Below, piece after piece: positions 1 through 7,660 of a stretch of DNA of 32,639 nt. The stretch comes from Ruminococcus sp. Lineage in GTDB: Bacteria > Bacillota > Clostridia > Oscillospirales > Ruminococcaceae. The notes under the pieces were generated by a model. That model had not been told where the DNA came from. It saw nothing but the letters and a program-made list of their open reading frames with translations, and ran no database searches. The DNA lies in assembly GCA_015066665.1 (NCBI GenBank), contig SVNX01000026.1, forward strand, positions 1-32,639, in the 5' to 3' direction. How positions within the stretch are numbered: position 1 is the first letter of the stretch; each line of letters begins with the position of its first letter. A program made the position numbers and the translations under genes.

Positions 1-163
1 CAGTACCCTCGCAATATAGCCCCTCCCCCTTCGGGGGAGGGGTTGGGGCGACTCCCCACGGGGTGGGGAGATGCCGAACAAAGTGAGGCAGAGGGGACGG
101 CACCTGTAAGGTGGGGGCAGGCTTTGGGGCGCTAACCCCAGAAAAAAGACTTTTTCTACAAGC
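1..163. repeat. Hairpin-rich intergenic repeat, copy A (cut by window edge)
   Basis: This non-coding stretch contains a 10-bp C/G stem (20-29 with 33-42) and a second stem (52-58 with 64-70). Read directly, it matches the reverse complement of the repeat at 32146-32360. Shared blocks are the CAGTACCCTC start, AATATAGCCCCTCCCCC and its hairpin, a CGAA-TGAGGCA block, GGGGGCAGG, and a CTTTTTC-ACAAGC end at about 150-163. The left end may continue outside the window. It is read as a dispersed, non-autonomous intergenic element; no ORF is supported. Confidence 0.7.
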
Positions 164-164
164 T

Positions 165-190
165 GAAAGCCCGCCGTATGGCGGGCTTTC
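165..190 (-). terminator. Terminator-like hairpin after the ABC exporter operon
   Basis: A perfect 11-bp stem (165-175 with 180-190, loop GTAT) lies 2 bases beyond the permease stop. The T-run is better in the plus direction, so it may mainly insulate the operon from the repeat. Confidence 0.5.
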
Positions 191-192
191 TT

Positions 193-1488
193 TTACCGTT
201 TTTTTCTCTTGAATTGATAACCGATGAACAGAATATCGGAACGGTACAGCTTCAGAGCAATCAGTGACAGCACGGCAAGGAATACCGCCTGATAGGCAAG
301 ACCGCCCCAGAACAGACCCATCTCATGGAATCGCAGGCAGGAGGTTGCGGTAAAGGTATGCGTGAACGGGATCAGATACAGCAGTACCCGCACCGGCAGT
401 TCAAGCTGACGGATGTCGGAAACCATGCTCAGAATATAGGGTGCCATGGTCGTGAACAGAATCGGAAGACTTGCGGTCTGTGCCCCCTTGGCATCCTGAA
501 TCAGTGCGCCCAGCACCAGCGATGCCACCAGAGAAATGCAGATCGTCAGAATCAGATGCAGCACAGTCATTACCCAGCCCATTGCATCAATCTGCAGACC
601 CAGTGTGATCATAGCTTCATTCGTTTGTGCCATATCTGTCAGGGCACTGCTCAGATCCATTGAATCGCCTGAGCCGCTGACTGTCATCATCATTGCAATG
701 CCAAAGCCAATGCCGTAAACGAGTGCATAGAGTACTGCCACGATCAGTGCCGCCAGCATCTTGGCGATGAGCACGGAGGAGCGGGGCACGGGCGAGGAGA
801 GCAGTGCCTCGAGCGTCTTGTCCGTCTTTTCTGCGGCAAGTGCTGTGATGATCGTCTGTGAGGTGAGCATGACCAGCATGAACAGCACCAGCGGCATGAG
901 CCTGTCAAACAGTGACAGGGAGTTGACAAGCACATAACTGTCCGCCTGTGCCTGCTTGCCGTTGGCAACGGTGTAGGGCGTGATCTGTGCGGGCTTGCTC
1001 AGACGCTGTGCATCGCTGCCGAGTGCTTCTTCCATCAGAAGCGAGCGGATCTTGGCGGCGGCAATGTCCGCACTCGATTCGCTCATCGATACAGCGTTGA
1101 GTGCCGAGGTTGAGGAGAGCACACTGACGGTATAGAGGTCACCGGCCACCTGTTCTTCCAGAAGCTGTGATGTGAAGCCGTTTGTGATGACAGCGGCTTC
1201 CTTCCAGCCGTTTTTCTCCATAATGGAAGCAAAATCAGTGGTATCCGCACCGGGTTTCTCCACACGGACGGTATAGCCGTCGTCTTCCAGTGCCGCGATG
1301 AGCTTTTCTGTGAATGCCGTCTCATCGAGGTCGATGATGGAAAGTTCACCGCCCGTCAGAATCGTATCGCTGACTGCGGAAGTCATGACCATGCCGATCA
1401 TGACGATCACGAGAAACATAGCGGCCAGACCCAGCAGCATCTGCTTAGTGATCAGTTCGCCCAGTTCTTTGCGAAGAAGATGCATCAT
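193..1488 (-). CDS. ABC-2 type exporter permease (NatB/YhaP-like)
   Basis: This 431-aa integral membrane protein is the membrane half of an ABC exporter. One hydrophobic helix near residues 17-40 is followed by a roughly 150-residue extracytoplasmic domain. Five or six further helices fill residues 195-425. The segment AAEKTDKTLEALLSSPVPRS just after the second helix is the conserved cytoplasmic signature of ABC-2 permeases of the NatB/YhaP type. The ATG at 1488 overlaps the TGA of the ATPase gene (ATGA), so the two are translationally coupled; a second ATG follows directly at 1485. The substrate is unknown. Related NatAB systems export sodium, antimicrobial compounds or peptides, but nothing here decides between them. 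Confidence 0.9.
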   Translation of the reverse strand: MMHLLRKELGELITKQMLLGLAAMFLVIVMIGMVMTSAVSDTILTGGELSIIDLDETAFTEKLIAALEDDGYTVRVEKPGADTTDFASIMEKNGWKEAAVITNGFTSQLLEEQVAGDLYTVSVLSSTSALNAVSMSESSADIAAAKIRSLLMEEALGSDAQRLSKPAQITPYTVANGKQAQADSYVLVNSLSLFDRLMPLVLFMLVMLTSQTIITALAAEKTDKTLEALLSSPVPRSSVLIAKMLAALIVAVLYALVYGIGFGIAMMMTVSGSGDSMDLSSALTDMAQTNEAMITLGLQIDAMGWVMTVLHLILTICISLVASLVLGALIQDAKGAQTASLPILFTTMAPYILSMVSDIRQLELPVRVLLYLIPFTHTFTATSCLRFHEMGLFWGGLAYQAVFLAVLSLIALKLYRSDILFIGYQFKRKKR

Positions 1489-2216
1489 TGTCCGGTCACC
1501 GCCCTTTCAAAGACTTCCTCAAGCGAGGAGGCGTGGAACTGCTGCAGAAGGGCGTCCGGTGTGCCCTCCGCCATGAAAACCCCTTCCTTCATGATCGCAC
1601 AGCGATCGGCTGTGGTGGAAATCTCCAGCATGTGGTGGGAGGACAGCAGGAATGCCGTGCCGTATTCCTTGGCACAGCGGCGGATGGTCTTGCGGATGTC
1701 GAGGGAATTGAGCACATCCAGACCGCTGGTCGGTTCGTCGAGAATGGCAAGACGGGGCTTGGGCATGACAGTGCGTGCCAGCACGAGCTTGCGGGTCATG
1801 CCGCGGCTGTAAGTGGAGATCTTCCGATCGAGCGCATCGCCGAGACCGCAGATCTCTTCACCGAGCTTCACGCAGGCTTCCTGCTCTTCTTCCTCCTTGA
1901 AGTAGAGCCCTGCGATGAAATTCAGATAGCGCCTTCCCGTCATGCTCCGGTAGGCACCGGCCTCATCGGGCAGATAGCAGATATTGGCACGCACCTTTTC
2001 CGGTGCCTTGCAGATGCTGTGTCCGGCAATGAGGGCATCGCCGCTGTCGGGACGCAGGAGCGTCGCCAGCATACGCAGGATGGTCGTTTTTCCTGCGCCG
2101 TTCATGCCCATCAGTCCGAAGATCTCGCCTTCGGATATCTGAAAGGAAACATCGTTTACTGCCAGCTTTTTGCCGTAGCTTTTGCTGATATGCTGCACAT
2201 CAAGTGCGGTTGTCAT
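1485..2216 (-). CDS. ABC transporter ATP-binding protein (NatA-like)
   Basis: This 243-aa ATPase partners the downstream permease. It has Walker A GMNGAGKTT (residues 37-45), a YSRGM signature (136-140) in place of LSGGQ, Walker B RLAILDEP (155-162) and an H-loop in LLSSHHM (190-196). The Q-loop position reads YLPDE, an acidic variant common in NatA-like exporters. The start at 2216 is chosen because AGGAGG (2225-2230) lies 8 nt upstream; the frame is open further upstream but without a ribosome site. It is transcribed divergently from the DtxR-like regulator, about 100 bp away. Confidence 0.93.
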   Translation of the reverse strand: MTTALDVQHISKSYGKKLAVNDVSFQISEGEIFGLMGMNGAGKTTILRMLATLLRPDSGDALIAGHSICKAPEKVRANICYLPDEAGAYRSMTGRRYLNFIAGLYFKEEEEQEACVKLGEEICGLGDALDRKISTYSRGMTRKLVLARTVMPKPRLAILDEPTSGLDVLNSLDIRKTIRRCAKEYGTAFLLSSHHMLEISTTADRCAIMKEGVFMAEGTPDALLQQFHASSLEEVFERAVTGQ

Positions 2217-2257
2217 GAACAACACCTCCTGAAGAATGATAAAATTTCGGGAAACAG

Positions 2258-2286
2258 TTGATTTTTTTGTCAATATGTGATAAAAT
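2258..2286 (+). promoter_or_regulatory. Sigma-A-type promoter of the DtxR-like gene
   Basis: A -35 TTGATT (2258-2263), a 17-bp spacer and a -10 TAAAAT (2281-2286) lie 30 bp ahead of the start codon, in the region shared with the divergent exporter operon. Confidence 0.6.
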
Positions 2287-2318
2287 GAAACTATATGACT
2301 TTGGAAAGGAGCAGACCC

Positions 2319-2708
2319 ATGTCCTTACACGAATCCGGTGAAGATTATCTGGAAACCATATACCTGCTTTGCAAACAAAATGCTTTCGTCCGCTCCGTGG
2401 ACATTGCCAATGAACTTGGCTATACCAAGGCCAGCGTCAGCCGTGCCATGCGTATTCTGCGTGAAGCGGGCCTTGTGACCATTGCTGAGGACGGTCAGGT
2501 AAAGCTGACAAAATCCGGCCAGAAGACGGCGATGGATATTTATGACCGTCACACCCTGATCCGTGATTTCTTCCGCAATGAGCTTGGCGTCAATGACATC
2601 ACCGCCCAGAAGGATGCCTGCAAGGTGGAGCATGTCATCAGCGAGGAAACCTACCTGCGCCTGCGCAGCTACATGACGGAACGAGGATGGAAGCCCAGTG
2701 AAAAATAA
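2319..2708 (+). CDS. DtxR/MntR-family metal-dependent transcriptional regulator
   Basis: This 129-aa repressor has an N-terminal winged helix (about residues 8-65) and a helical metal-binding and dimerisation domain (about 70-129). It lacks the C-terminal SH3-like domain of full DtxR, so it has MntR length. Visible metal-site residues are D9, E12, H78, C101, E104 and H105. D9/E12 resemble MntR, whereas the DACKVEHV segment carries the DtxR-type cysteine, so iron or manganese preference cannot be read off. The start at 2319 has AAAGGAG 7 nt upstream. The gene overlaps the PPTase gene by 11 nt and is divergent from an ABC exporter that it may control. Confidence 0.9.
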   Translation: MSLHESGEDYLETIYLLCKQNAFVRSVDIANELGYTKASVSRAMRILREAGLVTIAEDGQVKLTKSGQKTAMDIYDRHTLIRDFFRNELGVNDITAQKDACKVEHVISEETYLRLRSYMTERGWKPSEK

Positions 2709-3306
2709 TTGTATGCTCCCCCTGCCCGATGGGTGGGGGATGCTTTTTGTACGCAGTCTGCCATGCTGTCCCAAGAAAGAGCAGCATGCCGCCGCACATG
2801 AATTGCTGGAGGAATCACTGCGGGCGTATTGCCATGCACATAAAAGGCCGGTGCCGGCACTGGATTTTGCCTATGGCGAGGCTGGAAAGCCCAGTTTGCC
2901 GTCACAGCCCGGTCTCTTTTTCAATCTTACCCACTGTGAGGGGCTTGCTGCCTGTCTTGTGTCGGACTGCGAATGCGGTGTGGATGCCGAACCCATCCGC
3001 ACACTGCGGCCGCGCGTGGCAGAGCGTGTCTGTGCGCCGGAGGAAAAGCAGATGCTGGCGGATGCAGCCGATCCGGATCTGCTCTTTACACGGTTCTGGA
3101 CGCTGAAGGAGTCCTATGTCAAGGCCATCGGCATCGGCATTTCCTACCCCATGGCCTCAGTCTGCTTTGTACCGGAGGACACATACATCCGCTCGAACCG
3201 GAAGGATGCCGCCTTTGCCCAGTTTCTTCTGACAGAACATGTTGTCAGTGCCTGTCTGCTATGTACAAAGACGACACAGCCCGTGCTGTCCTTATCCATG
3301 TTTTGA
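2698..3306 (+). CDS. 4'-phosphopantetheinyl transferase superfamily protein (Sfp-type)
   Basis: This 202-aa enzyme is expected to transfer 4'-phosphopantetheine from CoA to a serine on carrier proteins. The family motifs are present: FNLTHC (75-80), GVDAE (94-98, with the Mg-binding acids D96 and E98) and FWTLKESYVKAIGIG (133-147, with E138 and K142). The start is a GTG at 2698 inside the end of the regulator gene, with a weak GAGG upstream; an ATG at 2713 is an alternative. No carrier-protein or NRPS/PKS gene lies in the window, so it may serve fatty-acid ACP or a remote cluster. A strong terminator follows. Confidence 0.88.
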   Translation: MKNNCMLPLPDGWGMLFVRSLPCCPKKEQHAAAHELLEESLRAYCHAHKRPVPALDFAYGEAGKPSLPSQPGLFFNLTHCEGLAACLVSDCECGVDAEPIRTLRPRVAERVCAPEEKQMLADAADPDLLFTRFWTLKESYVKAIGIGISYPMASVCFVPEDTYIRSNRKDAAFAQFLLTEHVVSACLLCTKTTQPVLSLSMF

Positions 3307-3307
3307 G

Positions 3308-3343
3308 AGAGCCTTCCCGCCGTATCGGGAAGGCTCTTTTTTT
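3308..3343 (+). terminator. Rho-independent terminator after the PPTase gene
   Basis: A perfect 12-bp stem AGAGCCTTCCCG (3308-3319) with its complement (3326-3337) has a 6-nt loop and a run of seven T. It ends at the stop of the convergent esterase gene. Confidence 0.8.
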
Positions 3344-4847
3344 AGTACGCTTCGCTTGTCCGGAAGGGTGCCAGCGGCAGCCCGTTTGTACCGAAGACCG
3401 AGGGAATCAGGAAATTCCGCCATGCATAGCGTGCTGCCACGGGATGGGGCACAGCATCGCTTCTGACGAAGATCGTCTTCTCGCCCACTTCCGCAAAGGC
3501 CGCATGCCAGGAGCCGTCCGTACCGCATACCTCAAAGCCCGTACCCATCTTTGTGCTCAGACCGCATTCGGCATTGTCAAAAAACAGCCGGATGCCGCCG
3601 TTTTCCGGAAGATAGCTCCGGTACAGGGGGGCTGTGGTGTTTTCAGTCTGGAGTCCATAGACTTCACGCAGTGCCTGCAGATAGAGACGTCTTGCCGGCT
3701 CACGCTTTTCAGTGGGGTGGATGTTGCCGAATTCACCGCATTCGAGAATGACAGCCAGACCAACGCCGCGGATATTGCGGTAGGCCCAGGCCTGTGCTTC
3801 ACGGATGGGGCACCAGTGCTGTGCATCGGGGGCTTCCGGTACGGCATAGATGGGCAGCTGCACAAGCAGGAACGGCAGGCTGTCATCACGGAAATCTGTC
3901 CGCCACTGCGTGATGAGAGAGGTCAGGAGTGTCCGGTAGCCGTCACAGCGGTTCTCGTCGGATTCGCCCTGATAATAGAGCACACCACGCAGAGTATAGG
4001 GAATGATCCGGCGGATCATGGTGTCGTAAAGTCCATGCGGACGCAGGGGATTCTTGGGGGCATGCGGGCCGGGATAGCGGTTTTCTCCGCATCGCTCGAG
4101 GATCTCCGTCCAGGAGATGTCGGGCTGCTCGGCATAGCAGGCCATCATCTTCTCATTCCACTTGCAGTGGTAGTCGAGGTAGGCGTCATAAGCGGCATTG
4201 GCCTCATCCTCGGTCAGGCCTGCAACGCCGTCTGCATAATCCTGCAGATACTGCTGTCCGACAGAGGTGGAAGCGAGCATTTCCTCGCTCATCCATGCAC
4301 TTGCAGAAGTGCCGCCGTAGTTGCAGTTGACAAGTCCGACTGTCACGCCCAGTTTTTTGGCAAGGCGAACAGCAAAGAAATAGCCGACCGCCGACCAGTA
4401 CGGGCAGGTGTCACGGGAGGGAAGCTGCCAGCCGGATGCGGCTTCCTCGGCAAAGAACTGTTCATCCAGAATGCCCCGCTTGCATACATGGTACAGACGT
4501 ACATTGGATGTATCACAGGTGTCCAGTGCCGGTTCCGGCTCGTGGGCATCCTTGAGATTCAGTTCCATATTGGACTGACCGCCGCAGAGCCACACTTCTC
4601 CGATCATGATATCATGGAGCGTGAGGGTATCCGTGCCGTCCGTGAGTGTAATGTCATAGGGCCCGCCGGCGGGGAGAGGCGGCAGAAGCAGCTCCCAGCG
4701 GCCGTTATGGGCGGGCGCGGAAGTCTGCGTGAGACTGCCGAGCGTCAGCGTAACAATCGCACCCTCGGGTGCAGTTCCGAAGAACCAGATGTTCTTTTCA
4801 CGCTGCAGCACAGCGTGGTCGGTGAAAATAGGAGCAGCCTTCAGCAT
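3342..4847 (-). CDS. Sialate O-acetylesterase-like carbohydrate esterase (SASA/SGNH family)
   Basis: This 501-aa protein resembles enzymes that remove O-acetyl groups from sialic acids or other acetylated sugars. It shows a beta-rich N-terminus, GGQSNME (residues 89-95, nucleophile S92), NYGGTSASAW (176-185), YYQGESDEN (291-299) and GNIHPTEKREPARRL (374-388) with the likely catalytic H377. There is no signal peptide, so it should act in the cytoplasm on imported sugars. AAAGGA lies about 8 nt before the ATG at 4847. The gene overlaps the end of rex by 7 nt and is therefore probably expressed with it. The true substrate could be another acetylated glycan. Confidence 0.87.
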   Translation of the reverse strand: MLKAAPIFTDHAVLQREKNIWFFGTAPEGAIVTLTLGSLTQTSAPAHNGRWELLLPPLPAGGPYDITLTDGTDTLTLHDIMIGEVWLCGGQSNMELNLKDAHEPEPALDTCDTSNVRLYHVCKRGILDEQFFAEEAASGWQLPSRDTCPYWSAVGYFFAVRLAKKLGVTVGLVNCNYGGTSASAWMSEEMLASTSVGQQYLQDYADGVAGLTEDEANAAYDAYLDYHCKWNEKMMACYAEQPDISWTEILERCGENRYPGPHAPKNPLRPHGLYDTMIRRIIPYTLRGVLYYQGESDENRCDGYRTLLTSLITQWRTDFRDDSLPFLLVQLPIYAVPEAPDAQHWCPIREAQAWAYRNIRGVGLAVILECGEFGNIHPTEKREPARRLYLQALREVYGLQTENTTAPLYRSYLPENGGIRLFFDNAECGLSTKMGTGFEVCGTDGSWHAAFAEVGEKTIFVRSDAVPHPVAARYAWRNFLIPSVFGTNGLPLAPFRTSEAY

Positions 4848-5524
4848 GGGGCAGATTCCTTTCTGTCTTTTTTTTCGAGCGCGGTCGTCAGGTCATAGGA
4901 GATCATGGAGAGCGTTACCGCGAGGTTTTCATTGTGAACGATGATGTGCTCCGGCACATCAAGATGGGTGGGGGAGAAATTCCACACCGCAAGGATGCCG
5001 CCTGCAAGCATATCACGGCAGACCTCCTGTGCATGGGACTGGGGTGTGGTAATGATGCCGATGCGGACATTGGTGCGTTTGCAGATATGTACCAGATCAC
5101 GCACATCATAGATTCTGATGCCGTCGATCTCAGTGCCGATCTTGTCCGGATCATTGTCAAAAGCCGCAATGATCCGCATGCCGCACTGGCGGAAGCCTTT
5201 GTACGAAAGCAGTGCACTGCCAAGCTGACCGACACCCACAAGCACAGCTTCCTTTGTATTGCGGTAGCCGAGGAATTCTTCAATATCGGCAATGAGCTGC
5301 ACAATGCTGTAGCCGGTCTTGGGACGGCCGCCGCTCCGGCTTGCTGCGGAAAAATCCTTGCGAACCTGCACCTCATTCAGTCCGAGGGCGGATGCCACAG
5401 CCGTCGCCGAGATCGTGGTGCGTCCAGCCTCAGCCTGTGACTGCAGATAATTCAGATAACAGGGCAGCCGCCGCAGAGTTGGTTTGGATACCACACGGGG
5501 CTGGGGCTCCTTCAGATAGTCCAT
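4841..5524 (-). CDS. rex: Redox-sensing transcriptional repressor Rex
   Basis: This 227-aa repressor senses the NADH/NAD+ ratio and controls fermentation and anaerobic genes. Its N-terminal winged helix (about 13-80) contains the Rex recognition segment EVQVRKDFSA (51-60). The Rossmann domain contains GVGQLG (97-102) and AAFDNDPDKIG (120-130), which bind the dinucleotide. The start at 5524 is chosen because AGGAGA lies upstream and Rex proteins begin near here; a longer in-frame start exists at 5593. A near-perfect promoter lies at 5604-5632. No convincing TTGTGAA-N4-TTCACAA operator was found next to the gene. Confidence 0.95.
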   Translation of the reverse strand: MDYLKEPQPRVVSKPTLRRLPCYLNYLQSQAEAGRTTISATAVASALGLNEVQVRKDFSAASRSGGRPKTGYSIVQLIADIEEFLGYRNTKEAVLVGVGQLGSALLSYKGFRQCGMRIIAAFDNDPDKIGTEIDGIRIYDVRDLVHICKRTNVRIGIITTPQSHAQEVCRDMLAGGILAVWNFSPTHLDVPEHIIVHNENLAVTLSMISYDLTTALEKKDRKESAPC

Positions 5525-5603
5525 ATATACATTCTCCTGATGTGATTTCAGTGTGATGCACCCCTTGCCGGTCAGGAAATCAGGGTGCGTCATTCCATTT
5601 TAT

Positions 5604-5632
5604 ATTATACAATTTTCAGCCCTTTTTGTCAA
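5604..5632 (-). promoter_or_regulatory. Consensus sigma-A promoter of rex
   Basis: On the minus strand, TTGACA (5632-5627), a 17-bp spacer and TATAAT (5609-5604) give a full-consensus promoter. The leader to the rex start is about 75 nt. Confidence 0.8.
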
Positions 5633-5662
5633 TGGATTCCATGGAAAACAAGCCTTGGCATT

Positions 5663-6214
5663 TCAGGGCTGCACATCCGGCCATTCATACACACGCAGTT
5701 CGCAGTTGCCCATGAAAAAGTGCATGAACCGGTCCACTGTCATGTCATGGAAATAGCTGTCGATCACCCGGCAGATGCCGCCGTGGCAGACGACAAGGAC
5801 ATTTTCATTGGGGTAGTTTCGGCGGATGTCATCAAGCACATTGTAGGTGCGCTGCACGATGCGGAAAACCGATTCGCCGCCATCGGGCATGCTGACGCCG
5901 AATTCTGCCTTTGTCTCGGCAAAACCGGGCGTGAAGCGGCTCTTTCCCTCAAACGAACCGTAGTCCCATTCCGTCAGGCGGGCGTCCGTCTGCACCGGCA
6001 GACCGAGTGCTTCGCCGGCAATGGCCGCCGTCATCTGTGCACGCTGCAGCGGGGAAGCAATGATCCTGTGGATGTCTCCGCAGGCGGCTGCTTTCTGTGC
6101 CATTTTCCGTGCCTGTGCAATGCCTTCCTCCGTCAGTGCAATGTCCGTCACACCGCTGATGCGGTCGAGGGCATTCCATTCTGTCTGTCCGTGTCGTGTG
6201 ACATAGAGTTTCAT
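5663..6214 (-). CDS. Histidine phosphatase family protein (phosphoglycerate mutase-like)
   Basis: This 183-aa protein belongs to the branch-1 histidine phosphatases. It has the N-terminal phosphohistidine motif TRHGQTEWN (residues 6-14, H8), the acidic residue E83 in LTEWDYGSFEG, and the second histidine in VVCHGGICR (141-149, H144). It lacks the insertions of true dPGM and is probably a cobalamin- or broad-specificity phosphatase (CobC/PhoE-like). The start at 6214 has AGGAGGT close upstream. The nearby spoVAC gene is on the same strand, 41 bp upstream. The substrate cannot be deduced. Confidence 0.9.
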   Translation of the reverse strand: MKLYVTRHGQTEWNALDRISGVTDIALTEEGIAQARKMAQKAAACGDIHRIIASPLQRAQMTAAIAGEALGLPVQTDARLTEWDYGSFEGKSRFTPGFAETKAEFGVSMPDGGESVFRIVQRTYNVLDDIRRNYPNENVLVVCHGGICRVIDSYFHDMTVDRFMHFFMGNCELRVYEWPDVQP

Positions 6215-6255
6215 ATGTACCTCCTGTGCAGCGGAGTCTGTGCCCCGCTGCGGTT

Positions 6256-6696
6256 TTATTTGCAAAAGAAATAGTATACAATTCCGTACACCACCGAGGC
6301 GGCACTGCCATAGAGAATGACCGGCCCTGCAATGGTGAAGATCTTGGCACCAACGCCAAGGATGAACCCCTCCGACTGTGCTTCGATCGCCGAGGATGAG
6401 ATGGCATTGGCAAAGCCCGTGATGGGCACAAGCGTCCCTGCACCCGCATGCTTTGCAAGCTGTTCATAAAGCCCGAAGCCTGTGAGCACGGCACTGAGCA
6501 GAATGAGGCTAACCGATGTCCAGGCTGCAGCCTCCGTTTTCTCCGCACCAAAATGGGTGTAAAGCATCAGCAGCAGCTGTCCGAGTGTGCAGATCAGTCC
6601 GCCGACCAGAAAGGCCATGGGAATGTTGATCCAGCTCTTGGAAGGGGGCGAGACGGGTTTTACCATCCGCTGGTATTGTTCCGGTGTGATTTTCAT
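6256..6696 (-). CDS. spoVAC: Stage V sporulation protein AC (SpoVAC)
   Basis: This 146-aa membrane protein has four or more hydrophobic segments. In bacilli and clostridia SpoVA proteins form the channel that loads dipicolinic acid into the forespore. AFLVGGLICTLGQ, VLTGFGLYEQLAKHAGAG, PITGFANAISSSAIE and SEGFILGVGAKIFTIAGP match SpoVAC closely; SpoVAE is shorter. An ATG at 6705 is only one base from the GGAG, so the ATG at 6696 (10 nt away) is chosen. The usual partners spoVAD and spoVAE are not adjacent. The upstream sequence carries a forespore-type -10 element. Confidence 0.88.
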   Translation of the reverse strand: MKITPEQYQRMVKPVSPPSKSWINIPMAFLVGGLICTLGQLLLMLYTHFGAEKTEAAAWTSVSLILLSAVLTGFGLYEQLAKHAGAGTLVPITGFANAISSSAIEAQSEGFILGVGAKIFTIAGPVILYGSAASVVYGIVYYFFCK

Positions 6697-6719
6697 AAGA
6701 ATCATGCTCCTTTCGCAGA

Positions 6720-6729
6720 TAGTATGTCC
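6720..6729 (-). promoter_or_regulatory. Possible sigma-F/sigma-G -10 element ahead of spoVAC
   Basis: The minus strand reads GGACATACTA, a full match to the forespore -10 pattern GGnnAnAMTR, 24 bp before the chosen spoVAC start. No convincing -35 (GYATA or GMATR) was found at the right distance, so the call is tentative. Confidence 0.35.
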
Positions 6730-6800
6730 GCATTTGAGCAGAATACAGCACAGGCACTGTGACGTATTGTGGTTTTTTGTGAAAATGCAACAATGCCCTC

Positions 6801-6829
6801 TTGCCTTTTGCCGCCGGATATGGTATAAT
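6801..6829 (+). promoter_or_regulatory. Promoter of the response regulator/kinase operon
   Basis: TTGCCT (6801-6806), a 17-bp spacer and TATAAT (6824-6829) lie about 155 bp before the response regulator start. The -10 sits in a GGTATA...TATACC dyad (6822-6840) that could be an operator. Confidence 0.6.
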
Positions 6830-6985
6830 TATAGTATACCACAGTTTGCCGGAAACTGCAACATCGTTGCTGCATGGCTGCGGTTTCTTAAAAAAATTAA
6901 AGGTTATTTCAAGCAAGGACTGCTATACTATGGTACAATGGAAATCGAATGCCTGCATTTTGCAGTCGGAGCGGAGGAACATACG

Positions 6986-7660
6986 ATGAAAATTCTGGTT
7001 GTAGAGGATGAGCTTGCGCTGGCAGAGGCGCTCAGCGAGATTCTCAAGCGAAATAAATATTCTGTTGACGCAGTGCATGATGGTGAGGATGGTCTGGAGT
7101 ATGCCATGACAGGACTCTATGACTGCATCATTCTTGACATCATGCTTCCGAAAATGAATGGTCTGGATGTGCTGCGCATCCTGCGGAAGAAGAACATCTC
7201 CACGCCCGTGCTCCTGCTGACGGCCAAGTCCGATGTGGAGGACAAGATCACAGGACTCGACAGCGGTGCGGATGACTTCCTGACCAAGCCCTTTGTAACC
7301 GGCGAGCTGCTTGCCCGTGTGCGTGCCCTGACCAGAAGAAGGGGTGAGGTGATCACCGATCAGTTTACCTTCGGCGATGTGGCACTCAACAAGAGTACCT
7401 TCAGCCTCAGCCGGAACGGCCAGTTCGTCAAGCTGAGCCTCAAGGAATATCAGATCATGGAAATGATGATGGCCAATCCCCGCCAGCTCATCCCCAAGGA
7501 ACGCTTCATTGAGAAGATCTGGGGCTATGAGAGCGATGTGGAGTACAACAATGTGGAGGTTTACATATCCTTCCTCCGCAAGAAGCTGACCGTCCTCGAA
7601 TCCACCGTGACCATCAAAACAGCAAGAGGCATCGGCTACTTTTTAGAAGGCGGTGAGTGA
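6986..7660 (+). CDS. OmpR/PhoB-family response regulator
   Basis: This 224-aa DNA-binding regulator is the output of the two-component system encoded with the next gene. The receiver domain (1-118) has acidic residues E7-D8, the phosphoacceptor D51 in CIILDIMLPK, a T/A switch position in LLTAKS and K101 in TKPF. The C-terminal winged helix (about 128-222) includes LSLKEYQIMEMMM and the recognition helix VEYNNVEVYISFLRKKL. The start at 6986 has GGAGG 9 nt upstream; the frame stays open far upstream without start signals. It overlaps the kinase gene by 8 nt. Confidence 0.95.
   Translation: MKILVVEDELALAEALSEILKRNKYSVDAVHDGEDGLEYAMTGLYDCIILDIMLPKMNGLDVLRILRKKNISTPVLLLTAKSDVEDKITGLDSGADDFLTKPFVTGELLARVRALTRRRGEVITDQFTFGDVALNKSTFSLSRNGQFVKLSLKEYQIMEMMMANPRQLIPKERFIEKIWGYESDVEYNNVEVYISFLRKKLTVLESTVTIKTARGIGYFLEGGE

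Noticed and set aside
20..70. G/C-rich repeated stems considered as a CRISPR or RNA gene
   Set aside because: There are no regularly spaced direct repeats, and the block is part of the dispersed inverted repeat found again near the right end.
2973..4898. A 641-aa open frame on the plus strand
   Set aside because: It overlaps the PPTase and lies opposite the esterase. It is Cys/Gly-rich without motifs and has no start signals.
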